Positions 7,849 to 16,936 of a stretch of DNA of 64,000 nt are shown one piece after another. Origin of the DNA: Desertifilum tharense IPPAS B-1220 (GTDB lineage Bacteria; Cyanobacteriota; Cyanobacteriia; Cyanobacteriales; Desertifilaceae); NCBI RefSeq assembly GCF_001746915.1, contig NZ_MJGC01000066.1:164678-228677 (forward strand), read 5' to 3'. Under the pieces are notes generated by a model. The model worked only from the letters and a program-made list of their open reading frames with translations, had not been told where the DNA came from and did no database searches. The first letter of the stretch is position 1; the number at the start of each line of letters is the position of its first letter. Position numbers and translations under genes: made by a program.

Positions 7849-8392
7849 AAAGGCGATCGCCCAAGGGCGTTCCCAACTGCGACAGATTGAGAACATATCC
7901 CCCCGTAACTAAATCGACCCGATGGGCGATCGCGCTCAGGCGGCGCACCAAATTCCCCAGGCGATCGCGAAACAACCGCCCCATTGGATAAGCCGGAACC
8001 ACTCCCCAGCCCGTTTCCTCCGCCACCCAGATCGAATCCGCCTCCGTTTGAGCCAAGCTTTCCAGTAACTCCGCTTGGATCGCCTGCCATTGGCTTTCCT
8101 CTTCGGGTAAAAAATTCGCCAGCCAAGTTCCCAAAGAATCCACCAACAGACAATCGGAAGCTGGCGTTACCCTCAGCGTTGCGGCCAACTCCGCACTCAC
8201 CTCCAGGGTTTGCCAACTTGCGGGGCGGCGCTGCTGATGGGCCGCAATGCGCTGTTGCCATTCTCGATCCTGGGGATCTAGGGTGGCAGTTGCCACATAA
8301 ACGACAGATTTTCCGGTTTGTTGAGCTAAAGATTCAGCCCACTCGCTTTTACCCGACCGAGCCGGGCCCGTCACTAAAATAATTTGTCCCAT
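7847..8392 (-). CDS. cobU: adenosylcobinamide kinase / adenosylcobinamide-phosphate guanylyltransferase
   Basis: The 181-residue bifunctional enzyme phosphorylates adenosylcobinamide and then adds GMP, during assembly of the cobalamin lower loop. The P-loop GPARSGKS is at residues 9-16. The RIAAHQQRRPASWQTLE segment carries the histidine that is guanylylated. VDSLGTWLANFL and ETGWGVVP complete the CobU/CobP pattern. Full length. It starts at the ATG at 8392 and stands alone next to a repeat-rich spacer. The corrinoid it helps to make would serve the B12-dependent ribonucleotide reductase at 40.3-44.9 kb. Confidence 0.95.
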   Translation of the reverse strand: MGQIILVTGPARSGKSEWAESLAQQTGKSVVYVATATLDPQDREWQQRIAAHQQRRPASWQTLEVSAELAATLRVTPASDCLLVDSLGTWLANFLPEEESQWQAIQAELLESLAQTEADSIWVAEETGWGVVPAYPMGRLFRDRLGNLVRRLSAIAHRVDLVTGGYVLNLSQLGTPLGDRL

Positions 8393-8463
8393 TGCGATTG
8401 TTGTCTAGACCTTTGGGGAATTTTAAGGTAACAACTAAATAGGCACTCAATCTGGGCAGTCCG

Positions 8464-9150
8464 ATGAAACCTGAACTGAAGCGAATCGAGGCAACATTAG
8501 ATCGTATCTCAAGCGATAACAATCGTACCGCCTCGGCGTCGCCAACCTACTCCTTTCAGTTGCTTCCTGCAACTCCAGACAAAAAAGCATGGCCCAAGCG
8601 GGAAGAATCGGGTAAAACCCCAAGCCTTCCCAAACTGAAAACCCCTAGCTTTAGCACCCACCAGAATGCGGCCAACCCCGCCTTAGCCGTTAGCTTGCTG
8701 ACTCAAATTCAAGAAATTGCTCAAGGTTGGCAAGACGAGCTACAGCAGACCGTCCGCAGCGTCCAAGATTTATATTTAGAGGGGCCGATTGTCGATGGCT
8801 GGCTGGAATCTGACCCGCAATCGTTTGAAACCTCAGAAATCCGCAAAACGGCAAGCGATCGCTTAATGGACTATAAAGCCGTCGCCCAACAAGCAGGCGG
8901 TCAGGTGGTCTACGAAACGCGAGGTGCAGGCTATCGCCTCTGTGGGTTAGGAGAAGATGGACAATTATGGTTTCGTCCCTGCCCGCCCGAACAAGTCCCT
9001 AGCGTAAGTTTAGCGATCGCGCGTTACCAAAAACTCCGCCAACTTCTAGCCCGCAAGCAATACCTAGAAACCCGCCTGTCGCAGTTGGCAGAAACGCTCG
9101 TCATTTTGCACGGCCATCTCCAAGACGAGCAAAAAACCAAGGCAGATTGA
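8464..9150 (+). CDS. conserved hypothetical protein
   Basis: This 228-residue protein is not recognised by function. The first 70 residues are Pro/Ser/Lys-rich and probably disordered. A more conserved middle follows (residues 75-185), containing VQDLYLEGPIVDGWLES and a short GAGYRLCGLGEDGQLWFRPCP block. The C-terminal helical segment is Leu/Arg/Gln-rich and likely to form a coiled coil. There is no signal peptide or membrane segment. It is divergent from cobU and upstream of the glycosyltransferase genes. Codon use and the LxGLGEDGQLW block suggest a genuine cyanobacterial gene. Confidence 0.7.
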   Translation: MKPELKRIEATLDRISSDNNRTASASPTYSFQLLPATPDKKAWPKREESGKTPSLPKLKTPSFSTHQNAANPALAVSLLTQIQEIAQGWQDELQQTVRSVQDLYLEGPIVDGWLESDPQSFETSEIRKTASDRLMDYKAVAQQAGGQVVYETRGAGYRLCGLGEDGQLWFRPCPPEQVPSVSLAIARYQKLRQLLARKQYLETRLSQLAETLVILHGHLQDEQKTKAD

Positions 9151-9265
9151 GGCAAACTTGCAATTGAAGCTTGAGTTGTCTGGTGCTGCAAGCCATCCCC
9201 AACAGCCCTGCTGAATCTACTGTCGTTAAAGGGTGCAAGCGTTCTTTAGACCTAACCGCGAATCT

Positions 9266-10216
9266 ATGAATACTCCCCAAATTTCCGCGATTATCTGCAC
9301 CCATAACCGAGATAGCTATCTTGGGGCGGCGATTGATAGTTTATTGGCGCAAGAGTTCCCCCATTTTGAAGTCATTGTCGTGGACAACGCCTCAAGCGAT
9401 CGCACGGCGGAAGTAATTGCCGAACGCGCCTCCCATCCCCGCCTCAAATCTGTTTACGAACCCGTGACGGGGCTATCTATTGCCCGCAATACTGGGGCGA
9501 ACCACGCCCAAGGGGAAATCCTCGCCTATTTAGATGATGATGCGATCGCAACGCCCCAATGGTTAAGCATCTTATATGCAGCCTACCAAGCTGAGGAAAA
9601 ATTAGCGATCGCCGGGGGCAAAGTCACCCTCATTTGGCCCGAAGGCATCACCGCCCCCCCTTGGCTATCGGGCAGTTTAGCCGGAAATTTAGGCGCGTAT
9701 GACTTGGGAGATCGACCCGTTTCAATCGAAAACCCCGGTTTAACCCCACGGGGGCTGAACTATTCCATTCGCCGTTCTTTCCTCGAACAAATTGGCGGCT
9801 TCGATCCCAATCTCGGACGGGTAGGTAAAAAGTTACTGTCTAATGAAGAATTAATGATGACTGAGTTAGCCTTAAAACTAGGCTGGCAAGTCCTCTATCT
9901 TCCAGAAGCCCTCGTTGCCCATAATGTTGCCCCAGAACGCGTAAACCGTCAATGGTTCCTCAGCCGCAGTTGGTGGCAAGGGATTAGCGAATGTTACCGC
10001 GAAGAACTCGCAGGCCGAACGGGGGCGGGACAATTGCGTCGGGGAGGCGAACGTTTGCTGCGAGGTCTTTATAAATCAGTTAAATACTTTAGCGATCCTG
10101 CCCAACGATTCGATAACTTAGTATATGCTTACGGTCAAATCGGTTACTTGAGCGTCGCAATTCCGGGTTTGCTTAAACGTCCCGAATCTCACCCCGCCGC
10201 TAGTATAGTTGACTGA
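9266..10216 (+). CDS. family-2 glycosyltransferase
   Basis: Translated from the ATG at 9266 (316 residues). Eleven residues upstream remain open but precede the usual family start. It is a GT-A fold enzyme: the N-terminal ISAIICTHNR block is the nucleotide-binding strand, followed by VVDNASSDRT. The DXD-like acidic motif is DDDA (about residues 86-89), and the acceptor-side motif is SNEELMMT. It would transfer a sugar from a nucleotide donor to a growing exopolysaccharide or lipid-linked acceptor at the inner face of the membrane. With the next two genes it forms a plus-strand polysaccharide group. Specificity is unknown. Confidence 0.9.
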   Translation: MNTPQISAIICTHNRDSYLGAAIDSLLAQEFPHFEVIVVDNASSDRTAEVIAERASHPRLKSVYEPVTGLSIARNTGANHAQGEILAYLDDDAIATPQWLSILYAAYQAEEKLAIAGGKVTLIWPEGITAPPWLSGSLAGNLGAYDLGDRPVSIENPGLTPRGLNYSIRRSFLEQIGGFDPNLGRVGKKLLSNEELMMTELALKLGWQVLYLPEALVAHNVAPERVNRQWFLSRSWWQGISECYREELAGRTGAGQLRRGGERLLRGLYKSVKYFSDPAQRFDNLVYAYGQIGYLSVAIPGLLKRPESHPAASIVD

Positions 10217-10375
10217 CCGCTGCTCGCGCTGACCCTGTGCTGCAATTCGATTTTGTCATCTGGAGGTTGTTTGCATCCTGACGCCTTAAGCTAGCGCATT
10301 GCACCCTAGAAACGATCGCACTCTGTAGTGTCTATTAATTTGTTCGCTTGTTGTTTGCATACTGGGTAAATCACC

Positions 10376-11320
10376 ATGAGTCCCGCAACCTCTAAACTTC
10401 CAGTTTCTGTTTTAATTCCTGCCAAAAACGAAGAAGCTAATCTTCCCGCTTGTTTGCAGAGTGTAGCGAGAGCGGATGAAGTCTTTGTGGTGGATTCGCA
10501 AAGTAGCGATCGCTCTGAAGAGATTGCTAAAAGCTTTGGCGCTCAAGTCGTCCAGTTTCACTTTAACGGTCACTGGCCGAAAAAGAAAAACTGGGCCTTA
10601 GAAAACTTGCCCTTCCGCAACGAATGGGTGTTAATTGTGGATTGCGACGAACGCATTACCCCCGAATTGTGGGACGAAATTGCGATCGCCATCCAAAACC
10701 CCGAATATAACGGTCACTACCTCAACCGTCGCGTCTTCTTCCTCGGTCGCTGGATACGCCACGGCGGACGCTACCCCGATTGGAATATGCGCCTATTTAA
10801 ACATAAATCGGGACGCTACGAGAACCTCGGCACCGAAGGTATCCGCAACACCGGAGATAACGAAGTTCACGAACACGTCATCCTTGAAGGACAAGCCAGC
10901 TATCTCAAAAACGATATGCTGCACGAAGACTTCCGCGACATCTACGAATGGTTAGCCCGCCACAACCGCTACTCCAACTGGGAAGCCCGCGTCTATTACA
11001 ATATCCTCCAAGGCAAAAACGACAGCGACACCATTGGCGCAGACTTATTTGGTAATGCCGTTCAGCGCAAGCGCTTCTTAAAGAAAATTTGGGTACGCCT
11101 ACCCTTTAAACCCACCCTGCGATTTATCCTCGTCTATTTCCTCCGCCTCGGCTTCCTTGATGGCATCCCCGGCTACATCTACTCGCGCTTGCTGAGTCAA
11201 TACGAATATCAAATCGGCGTCAAGCTATACGAGTTACGTAAATTTGGCGGAAAACTCAATGTCTCCGAGTCAGCCGTCGTCACCCCTCCCGCCATGCCAC
11301 AACCCGATACCTCTTCTTAA
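10376..11320 (+). CDS. family-2 glycosyltransferase (WaaE/KdtX-like)
   Basis: This 314-residue GT-A enzyme has PVSVLIPAKNEEANL at the N-terminus and VVDSQSSDRS. The metal-binding DCDE motif (about residues 91-94) follows VLIVDC, and RHGGRYPDWNMRLF is typical of the group containing lipopolysaccharide beta-1,4-glucosyltransferase WaaE. A hydrophobic stretch near residue 245 may associate with the membrane. It starts at the ATG at 10376, 159 bp after the first glycosyltransferase. The acetyltransferase gene begins 70 bp after its stop, so the three are probably co-expressed. The acceptor is unknown. Confidence 0.9.
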   Translation: MSPATSKLPVSVLIPAKNEEANLPACLQSVARADEVFVVDSQSSDRSEEIAKSFGAQVVQFHFNGHWPKKKNWALENLPFRNEWVLIVDCDERITPELWDEIAIAIQNPEYNGHYLNRRVFFLGRWIRHGGRYPDWNMRLFKHKSGRYENLGTEGIRNTGDNEVHEHVILEGQASYLKNDMLHEDFRDIYEWLARHNRYSNWEARVYYNILQGKNDSDTIGADLFGNAVQRKRFLKKIWVRLPFKPTLRFILVYFLRLGFLDGIPGYIYSRLLSQYEYQIGVKLYELRKFGGKLNVSESAVVTPPAMPQPDTSS

Positions 11321-11390
11321 TCTTGTCCCCCTGTGGTACAAGCCTCTCTCTTGTGCCACGTCCTGTACTTGCGCCGTTAACCCTGAACCC

Positions 11391-11996
11391 ATGACTGCCG
11401 ATATCCCCCAAACCCCACCAGAACCGCATCCGTTAGAAGCCGAACCTTGGGTAGATTTAAGACAATATGACCAAGCTTGGTTTCAGCGCGGACGTTCTAG
11501 CGGGTTTGTTTTATTGTGGTGGTTAGTACAGGCGACGATCTTTCCTCTAACACCGCATCATCTGAGTGGCATTCGCGCCGCCATCTTACGACTATTTGGG
11601 GCAAAAGTGGGTAAAGGCGTCGTCATTCGTCCAACAGCGCGATTTACCTTTCCCTGGAAAATTGAAATCGGCGATTATAGTTGGATTGGCGATGATGTGG
11701 TTTTATATAGCTTGGACTATATCTCCATTGGCAAACACGCCGTAATTTCCCAAAAGTGCTATCTCTGCACGGGAAGCCACGATATCCACAGCGTCAACTT
11801 TACCCTGAAAACAGCACCCATTACCATTGGCAATGGGGTATGGGTCGCTACAGATTGTTTTGTCGGGCCAGGTGTCGAAATTGGCGCGAATTCAGTGGTT
11901 GGGGCGCGGAGTAGCGTCTTCCGTTCTCTGCCATCAGGATACATCTGCTTAGGCACCCCGGCGCGTCCCCAGGCTCCCCGTCAGCCTCCGCAGTGA
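11391..11996 (+). CDS. hpsU: left-handed beta-helix acetyltransferase, colanic-acid (WcaF) / HpsU type
   Basis: 201 residues from the ATG at 11391. The frame is open further upstream, but that part overlaps the preceding gene and is unconserved. The protein begins WVDLRQYDQAWFQRGR, has one hydrophobic helix and then hexapeptide repeats from about residue 75. The conserved GDYSWIGDDVVLYSLD and CTGSHDIH segments provide the catalytic histidine. It would O-acetylate an exopolysaccharide sugar. I recall this subfamily as 'putative colanic acid biosynthesis acetyltransferase' and, in filamentous cyanobacteria, HpsU. The enzyme class is confident, the symbol only moderately so. Confidence 0.8.
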   Translation: MTADIPQTPPEPHPLEAEPWVDLRQYDQAWFQRGRSSGFVLLWWLVQATIFPLTPHHLSGIRAAILRLFGAKVGKGVVIRPTARFTFPWKIEIGDYSWIGDDVVLYSLDYISIGKHAVISQKCYLCTGSHDIHSVNFTLKTAPITIGNGVWVATDCFVGPGVEIGANSVVGARSSVFRSLPSGYICLGTPARPQAPRQPPQ

Positions 11997-12030
11997 AGGG
12001 CGTTAGGGCTGTTTTCTCCTTAAAGACATT

Positions 12031-12546
12031 TTATTGCTGACGCCAATAATGGGTAGTCATGAAGTGCTGCCACTGCCCGTCATCAGTCAATATATGGGCA
12101 GTCAGCACCCGATGATCGTCGCTCTTGAACTCGATCGCATCTTTGTACTTTCCGATTTTCTCCTCACCCGTTATGACAGGTCCATCGGCGTTGAGTGTTA
12201 GCACAGTTTCCCCTGCATCTAATTCCCCCTCGTATTGCCAAAGGTACGTCAGGATAGAGCCGACCCAAGTGCCGACATAACACTGTTTTTGAGGATCGTA
12301 GCCAAGTGTCATCAGGGTGGTTGCAGGACCAAATCCAGGCATTTCTCCCTGTCCTTCTGCCAATACCCAGAGTCCACCCAGCGAGCGAACAGTTTCTGTT
12401 CCCGTTGATTTTACGGGAGGTCGATCGGGTTCCATCATCACTTCAGTTTCATAAGTCCACTCACCGACGAATTTCTGAAGCCATTGATGTTCTTTTTGAG
12501 GTTGAGCAGGCATGAGTGAAGTTTGTTCGGTTTGCGTAGTTTCCAT
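12031..12546 (-). CDS. DUF1579 family protein
   Basis: The 171-residue protein fits the DUF1579 family: HQWLQKFVGEWTYETEVMMEP at the N-terminus, a central GLWVLAEGQGEMPG, then TLGYDPQKQCYVGTWV. The C-terminus is MTTHYWRQQ-like. It is probably a lipocalin-like beta-barrel of unknown ligand. There is no signal peptide. It begins at the ATG at 12546, 24 bp from the divergent start codon of the lipoprotein gene, so the two share a very compact control region. Confidence 0.85.
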   Translation of the reverse strand: METTQTEQTSLMPAQPQKEHQWLQKFVGEWTYETEVMMEPDRPPVKSTGTETVRSLGGLWVLAEGQGEMPGFGPATTLMTLGYDPQKQCYVGTWVGSILTYLWQYEGELDAGETVLTLNADGPVITGEEKIGKYKDAIEFKSDDHRVLTAHILTDDGQWQHFMTTHYWRQQ

Positions 12547-12570
12547 TTTTTATATCCTGATTTTGAAACA

Positions 12571-13023
12571 ATGTTTAATCCTTCTTTACGCCAATTGCTG
12601 CTTGCTGCTTTTTGTTTGGCAAGTCTAACCTCATGCAATCCTTCTACAGAGAATACAGAACTTAAGGCACTCGAAGCTAGACTCGCTGCTACACAAGCTG
12701 AAGTTGCAGAATTAGAAACTGAAGTTGCCACCTTGCAAAGTCTTCAGGCTGGTATTGTTTGTGGGAAAGGTGAGGACGCATTACTCACGCAATCTGGAGA
12801 TTTCTCCGCTTTACTGGGAGTGGGAGAAACCGATATCTTTTATCCAGTCCCCTATGCCTCTCCACCGGAGTTGATACTCCCTGTGGAGCTGAATCATATT
12901 GGAGCAAAGCTACTAGCGCAACGGGCTAATGGGTATCGTCTTTCCTTAACTCGCTTTCCCGATCCGGGTATTCGCTCTCTAAAATGGCAAGCTAGGGGAA
13001 TTGCTGCTTCATCTTGCCAATAA
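12571..13023 (+). CDS. putative lipoprotein with short coiled coil
   Basis: Translated from the ATG at 12571 (150 residues). Codons upstream are open but would run into the start of the divergent gene. The signal sequence ends in a lipobox LTSC (Cys22 or so), predicting a lipid-anchored protein. A Leu/Glu heptad segment of about 35 residues follows, then a small C-terminal domain with two cysteines (VCGKGED and the terminal SSCQ). The family is not recognised. Confidence 0.7.
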   Translation: MFNPSLRQLLLAAFCLASLTSCNPSTENTELKALEARLAATQAEVAELETEVATLQSLQAGIVCGKGEDALLTQSGDFSALLGVGETDIFYPVPYASPPELILPVELNHIGAKLLAQRANGYRLSLTRFPDPGIRSLKWQARGIAASSCQ

Positions 13024-13088
13024 ACTCTGGTGTGGGTTTAGGGTAGTGCTTCCCAAACTTGTTCAATCAGCAAGGGAAAAGGTGTAAG

Positions 13089-13607
13089 TTAAGCCATTGC
13101 TTGCCAAATCAGTGCTTTTTTCTCCATGCTCTTGACAAATTCATCTTTGCCATCCATATAGCTTTCAATATCCCCAGGATACTGCTTTGCTAGGTGGCGT
13201 TTCAATTCACTGTATTGCTGGGCAACATCAGGATGAGCAATCATGTAGTCACGAAAAGCTAAATGACGGGAGATTTCAGGCGAACCTACCTCATAGGTAT
13301 GAACGTTGTGGGTTCTAATCTCCGGGGAACGATGCTTACGGAAGTAACGCCGACCCGAAAGTCCAAATTCGCCCATTGCTTCGTATCCAATGGCTGCCAT
13401 TGCTCCGTTGCGTGCATCGGTTTTGGTAATGCTTTTCACTTCAATTAGAAAATCAATGACAGGTTTGGCGTAAATGCCTGGAATTGCAGTGCTACCGATA
13501 TGATGAATGGCAACGATGTTTTCTCCCATCGCCAGTGCGAGTTGCTGAGACTCTTTTTGAAACTCTTCCTGCCACGCCGGATCGGGTGGGACAACTTCTA
13601 CTTTCAT
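13089..13607 (-). CDS. GrpB family protein (UPF0157, nucleotidyltransferase fold)
   Basis: 172 residues from the ATG at 13607; the longer frame starts with TTG and adds only three residues. The GrpB signature is HHIGSTAIPGIYAKPVIDFLIEV (residues about 36-58), which holds the GS and D of the nucleotidyltransferase superfamily. It is followed by YFRKHR and HNVHTYEVGS. Members are often fused to CoaE or act alone; the substrate is unknown. It is a single minus-strand gene between two plus-strand genes. The family call is confident. Confidence 0.88.
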   Translation of the reverse strand: MKVEVVPPDPAWQEEFQKESQQLALAMGENIVAIHHIGSTAIPGIYAKPVIDFLIEVKSITKTDARNGAMAAIGYEAMGEFGLSGRRYFRKHRSPEIRTHNVHTYEVGSPEISRHLAFRDYMIAHPDVAQQYSELKRHLAKQYPGDIESYMDGKDEFVKSMEKKALIWQAMA

Positions 13608-13683
13608 ATTCCACAAGGCGCTCAGAGCGGGATGAATATTTTACCTTCTATCCACTTCACCCAATCAGGCGATCGCAAAATTT

Positions 13684-13701
13684 ATCTATCTTTGGATAGA
13701 T
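13684..13701 (+). promoter_or_regulatory. inverted repeat in the grpB-azoR intergenic region
   Basis: ATCTATC (13684-13690) and GATAGAT (13695-13701) are a perfect 7-bp inverted repeat with a 4-nt spacer, 110 bp upstream of the azoreductase start. It is a possible operator; no regulator is identified. Confidence 0.25.
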
Positions 13702-13811
13702 CCTTGTCCGGTCACGACTTGTAACCGATCTCAAGAATGCGATCGTGCCGCAAAAATAAGATAGCGAAAAGATCTCGCATCTACCTAAGAAAGGAAATCT
13801 CTTGAGGAACA

Positions 13812-14444
13812 ATGGCGCACTTACTACATATTGATGCAAGTCCGCGTGGGGAACGTTCCCATTCTCGTCGTATGACTCGCGAGTTTGTCGAACAGTGGCA
13901 ACAGCACCATCCCAATGATACGATCGCCTATCGAGATGTAGGTCGCAATCCCATTCCCCATCTCGATGAAGACTGGATTGCAGCAGCCTTTTCACCCCCC
14001 GAACAGCATACGCCCCAACTTCAGAAAGCGCTTCGCCTCAGCGATCAATTGGTAGATGAATTTCTGGCGGCGGATATTTATGTCATTGGCGTTCCCATGT
14101 ATAACTTCAGCGTTCCCAGCGGATTTAAGGCGTATATCGATCAAATTGTCCGTATTGGGCGCACTGTTGATATTGAATCCAGTGATGCTGGCAAAGTGTA
14201 TAAACCACTCGTTCTCGGTAAGAAAATGTATATCATTGAAGCACTGGGAGATTCTGGCTTGCAACCGGGTGGACGCTACGAAACCATGAACCACCACGAT
14301 CCTTACCTGATAACTGTTTTCGGGTTTATGGGCATCACGGATATTACCTTTATTCATGTCGAAAATGATGAGTATGGCGAGAACACGCTAGCAGAGTCGA
14401 TCGCTAATGCTCGCCAAAAAATTACTGAGCTAGTTGCTGCATAA
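13812..14444 (+). CDS. azoR: FMN-dependent NADH:quinone/azo oxidoreductase (AzoR type)
   Basis: The 210-residue protein has a flavodoxin-like fold. The N-terminal LLHIDASPRGERSHSR loop binds the FMN phosphate, PMYNFSVPSGFKAYIDQI (about 95-112) lies over the isoalloxazine ring, and the EALGDSG region completes the pattern. Such enzymes do two-electron reduction of quinones, azo compounds and nitro compounds, and protect against electrophile stress. It starts at the ATG at 13812 with a GAGGAA Shine-Dalgarno sequence. A DUF1772 gene follows 18 bp later, so the two are likely co-transcribed. Full length. Confidence 0.93.
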   Translation: MAHLLHIDASPRGERSHSRRMTREFVEQWQQHHPNDTIAYRDVGRNPIPHLDEDWIAAAFSPPEQHTPQLQKALRLSDQLVDEFLAADIYVIGVPMYNFSVPSGFKAYIDQIVRIGRTVDIESSDAGKVYKPLVLGKKMYIIEALGDSGLQPGGRYETMNHHDPYLITVFGFMGITDITFIHVENDEYGENTLAESIANARQKITELVAA

Positions 14445-14462
14445 GGGAGTTAATACTGATTT

Positions 14463-14960
14463 ATGGTAGGGATTGAATACCTCTATGTCCTGAAACTGAT
14501 TGCAGCTCTTGGATGTGGATTAATTGCAGGAGTATTCTTTGCCTTCTCAACCTTTGTCATGAAAGCTCTGGCGCAACAACCGCCCGCCCAGGGAATTGCC
14601 ACCATGCAATCTATTAATGTTACGGCGATTAATCCCTGGTTTATGACTGCATTTTTGGGTACGACTGTTGTTTGTCTCGTTTTAATGGTTTCCTCGCTCC
14701 TTCGGTGGCAACAACCTGGCGCTGCTTATTTGTTTGTCAGTGCTTTGTTTTACTTGCTCGGTTGTTTCGGGGTGACAATGGTGTTTAATGTGCCGCTCAA
14801 TGATGCGCTGGCTGTTGCTAATCCCAACAGTTCAGAGGGAACCAATCTCTGGGCGAGATACCTGACAAACTGGACGTTTTGGAACCATATTCGGACGCTC
14901 GCCGCATTCATCGCAGCAGCCTTATTTACAATGGCGCTCAATACGCCATCAAAACTGTAG
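14463..14960 (+). CDS. DUF1772 (anthrone oxygenase-like) membrane protein
   Basis: The 165-residue protein has four predicted membrane helices (about 8-30, 55-77, 83-105 and 140-160). It shows the DUF1772 pattern: an early GVFFAFSTFVMKAL, NVPLNDALA after the third helix, and W...YLTNWTFWNHIRTLAA before the last. Related eukaryotic proteins act as anthrone oxygenases, but the bacterial role is unknown. The close spacing after azoR (18 bp) suggests a shared stress-response unit. Confidence 0.85.
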   Translation: MVGIEYLYVLKLIAALGCGLIAGVFFAFSTFVMKALAQQPPAQGIATMQSINVTAINPWFMTAFLGTTVVCLVLMVSSLLRWQQPGAAYLFVSALFYLLGCFGVTMVFNVPLNDALAVANPNSSEGTNLWARYLTNWTFWNHIRTLAAFIAAALFTMALNTPSKL

Positions 14961-15103
14961 AGTTTGATGAATTCAGTGAAACATATAATTCTCTGACGCA
15001 CTTGAGTTACCATTCGTTGGGTGTGAGGAGAGCGCGATCGCCTTTCCCTTACCCTCTGGATTATAGAGAATCAGGTTGAATTCAGATTGAGGCTAAGTAT
15101 CAA

Positions 15104-15490
15104 ATGGAAAATGACTCGATCGAAGACCTAGAAGAGACGTTACAGCAAGCAATGCTCAATAGCGATCTTGCGGTATTAGACGCTCTCATTGCTGATGATT
15201 TAGTCTGGACAATGCACACAGGTTTTGTGAGCAACAAAGAATCCGATCTCGAAGCGCATCGCTCAGGAGTTTTCCGATTTACCAAGTTGGAGATTAGCGA
15301 TCGCCAAATCCATCCTTTTAGTGATGATTGTGTTGTTGTCACCTTAAAAGCAGAAATCGAAGGGATGATTAACGCTCAAGAGTTTTCTGAAGTCTATCGA
15401 TTCACTCGCGTCTGGTTACAGCGAAACAACCGTTGGCAAATTGCCGCAGGTCATGTCAGCCAAATTGTTCCCCTTGATTCTCAGTCATGA
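15104..15490 (+). CDS. NTF2-like / DUF4440 protein
   Basis: The 128-residue protein has a SnoaL/NTF2-like alpha+beta cone fold: an N-terminal helix pair, LDALIADDLVWTMHTGFV, then beta strands ending VYRFTRVWLQRNNRWQIAAGHVS. Members bind small molecules or act as isomerases; no catalytic residue can be assigned here. Its stop codon overlaps the ATG of the next gene (ATGA at 15487-15490), so translation of the two is probably coupled. Confidence 0.85.
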   Translation: MENDSIEDLEETLQQAMLNSDLAVLDALIADDLVWTMHTGFVSNKESDLEAHRSGVFRFTKLEISDRQIHPFSDDCVVVTLKAEIEGMINAQEFSEVYRFTRVWLQRNNRWQIAAGHVSQIVPLDSQS

Positions 15491-16455
15491 AAATTCTGGC
15501 TATTGGTGCAACAGGTTTTATTGGCTTGCCTGTCATTCGTCAATTGATGAAACAGGGACATCAAATTGCCCTTTTCCATCGAGGGGATACGACTGCAAGT
15601 GAATTGGATTCAATCCTACATTTCTATGGCACGCGCCATCAGTTGCCCAACTTTAAAGCGGAGTTTGAACGATTTGCCCCTGATGTTGTTCTCGACATCA
15701 TTCCGTTTACAGAAGCGCAAGCACAGGCTGTTGTTCAGGCGTTCAGCGGTTGCACTCAGCGGATCGTCGCCATCAGCAGTGGAGATGTCTACCGTAACTA
15801 TGAAGGTTTGCAGGGACAAGGGAAGCATCCACCCGATCCAGTCCCCTTAGCTGAAGATGCGCCGCTGCGGGAAACGCGATATCCCTATCGAGACTTGGAG
15901 GGGTTAGACTTCGATTTTAAGCAGAATTACGACAAGATTCTGGTGGAACAGGTGTTGATGAACCAGCCAGAACTTCCTGGGACGATTCTGCGGTTGCCCG
16001 CCGTGTATGGTTCTGGCGATCGCCAACATCGGTTTCTACCCTATCTTCAGCAAATGTTCGATCGCCAACCCATTTTGTTAGAGGAGGAACAAGCCCGTTG
16101 GCGTTTCTCTCATGGCTATATAGAGAATATTGCAGGGGCGATCGCCCTAGCTGTCACCGACGATCGCGCCACCGGACGCATCTACAATCTGGGTGAAGCC
16201 TCTACCCCAACCTTAGTGGAGCGAATCCAGAGGTTAGGAAATTTGGTAGATTGGCAGGGCGAGATAGTGACTCGTCCCAAAGACCAACTCCCCTCTCACT
16301 TACAAATGAATTTGCAGTGGCGCTATCACCTAGCGATCGATACCACTCGGTTTCGAGAAGAGTTAGGCTATGTTGAACCGATCGCTGAAGAGGAAGCATT
16401 GCAGCAAACGATCGCCTGGGAACGGGAAAACCTGACCGCAACGAGTCCAGAGTAG
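15487..16455 (+). CDS. NAD-dependent epimerase/dehydratase family protein
   Basis: The 322-residue atypical short-chain dehydrogenase/reductase has the dinucleotide-binding GATGFIG loop at residues 7-13 and a Rossmann fold over the first half. A VAISSGDVYRNYEG segment holds the active-site Ser/Tyr region. A clean YxxxK pair is not obvious, so this may be a binding or reductase relative rather than a classical epimerase. It overlaps the NTF2-like gene by 4 bp, suggesting that both act on the same small molecule. The substrate is unknown. Confidence 0.85.
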   Translation: MKILAIGATGFIGLPVIRQLMKQGHQIALFHRGDTTASELDSILHFYGTRHQLPNFKAEFERFAPDVVLDIIPFTEAQAQAVVQAFSGCTQRIVAISSGDVYRNYEGLQGQGKHPPDPVPLAEDAPLRETRYPYRDLEGLDFDFKQNYDKILVEQVLMNQPELPGTILRLPAVYGSGDRQHRFLPYLQQMFDRQPILLEEEQARWRFSHGYIENIAGAIALAVTDDRATGRIYNLGEASTPTLVERIQRLGNLVDWQGEIVTRPKDQLPSHLQMNLQWRYHLAIDTTRFREELGYVEPIAEEEALQQTIAWERENLTATSPE

Positions 16456-16493
16456 TTCAATAATCATTATTCTAATTTTGCGATAACTCAGCC

Positions 16494-16778
16494 ATGTTGC
16501 GACGTTTGTCTTCCCGTTCAAGCTTAATCGGACTTGGTTTAATTCTGATTGCGATCGCCTTCATCGCTCTATTTTTTCTTCCCTGGCAAGTTGAGTTAAG
16601 TCTCAATTTATTCATCAGTTACTTGGTCGATCGGCGCAGTCGAGTGATGATTGATAGCCCAGAAATCGTTACGTTTAGAAGGGTCATTGCCGATCGCTTT
16701 CTTCTCCAAAGTGCTTATGTATTCTTAACGGGGATTGTTTTGCTGGCTGCCGGACTTTTCAAACAAACAAATCGCTAG
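16494..16778 (+). CDS. small membrane protein, two helices
   Basis: The 94-residue protein has hydrophobic segments at about 10-30 and 70-90, joined by a polar loop containing YLVDRRSRVMID. The family is not recognised. It follows the epimerase gene by 38 bp on the same strand and may be in the same transcript. Confidence 0.6.
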   Translation: MLRRLSSRSSLIGLGLILIAIAFIALFFLPWQVELSLNLFISYLVDRRSRVMIDSPEIVTFRRVIADRFLLQSAYVFLTGIVLLAAGLFKQTNR

Positions 16779-16936
16779 CGAAGCAATCGTACCCCCACAG
16801 ATACTTGCGAACTGACCTATCCTGGAGCTATGTCAGAACATGAATGGTGACAAAGAACCGCGATCGCCGCTTCCTGGAGCGTTGATTGCACGAAGTTTAG
16901 CTCTAACGTACCGGATAACTGATAAGGGGTTCAGAC

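Noticed and set aside
7405..8261. Long minus-strand frames (130 and 225 codons) in the cobU spacer
   Set aside because: They read through the GTTCCGA and GGAGTT repeats and antisense or shifted cobU; composition is low-complexity.
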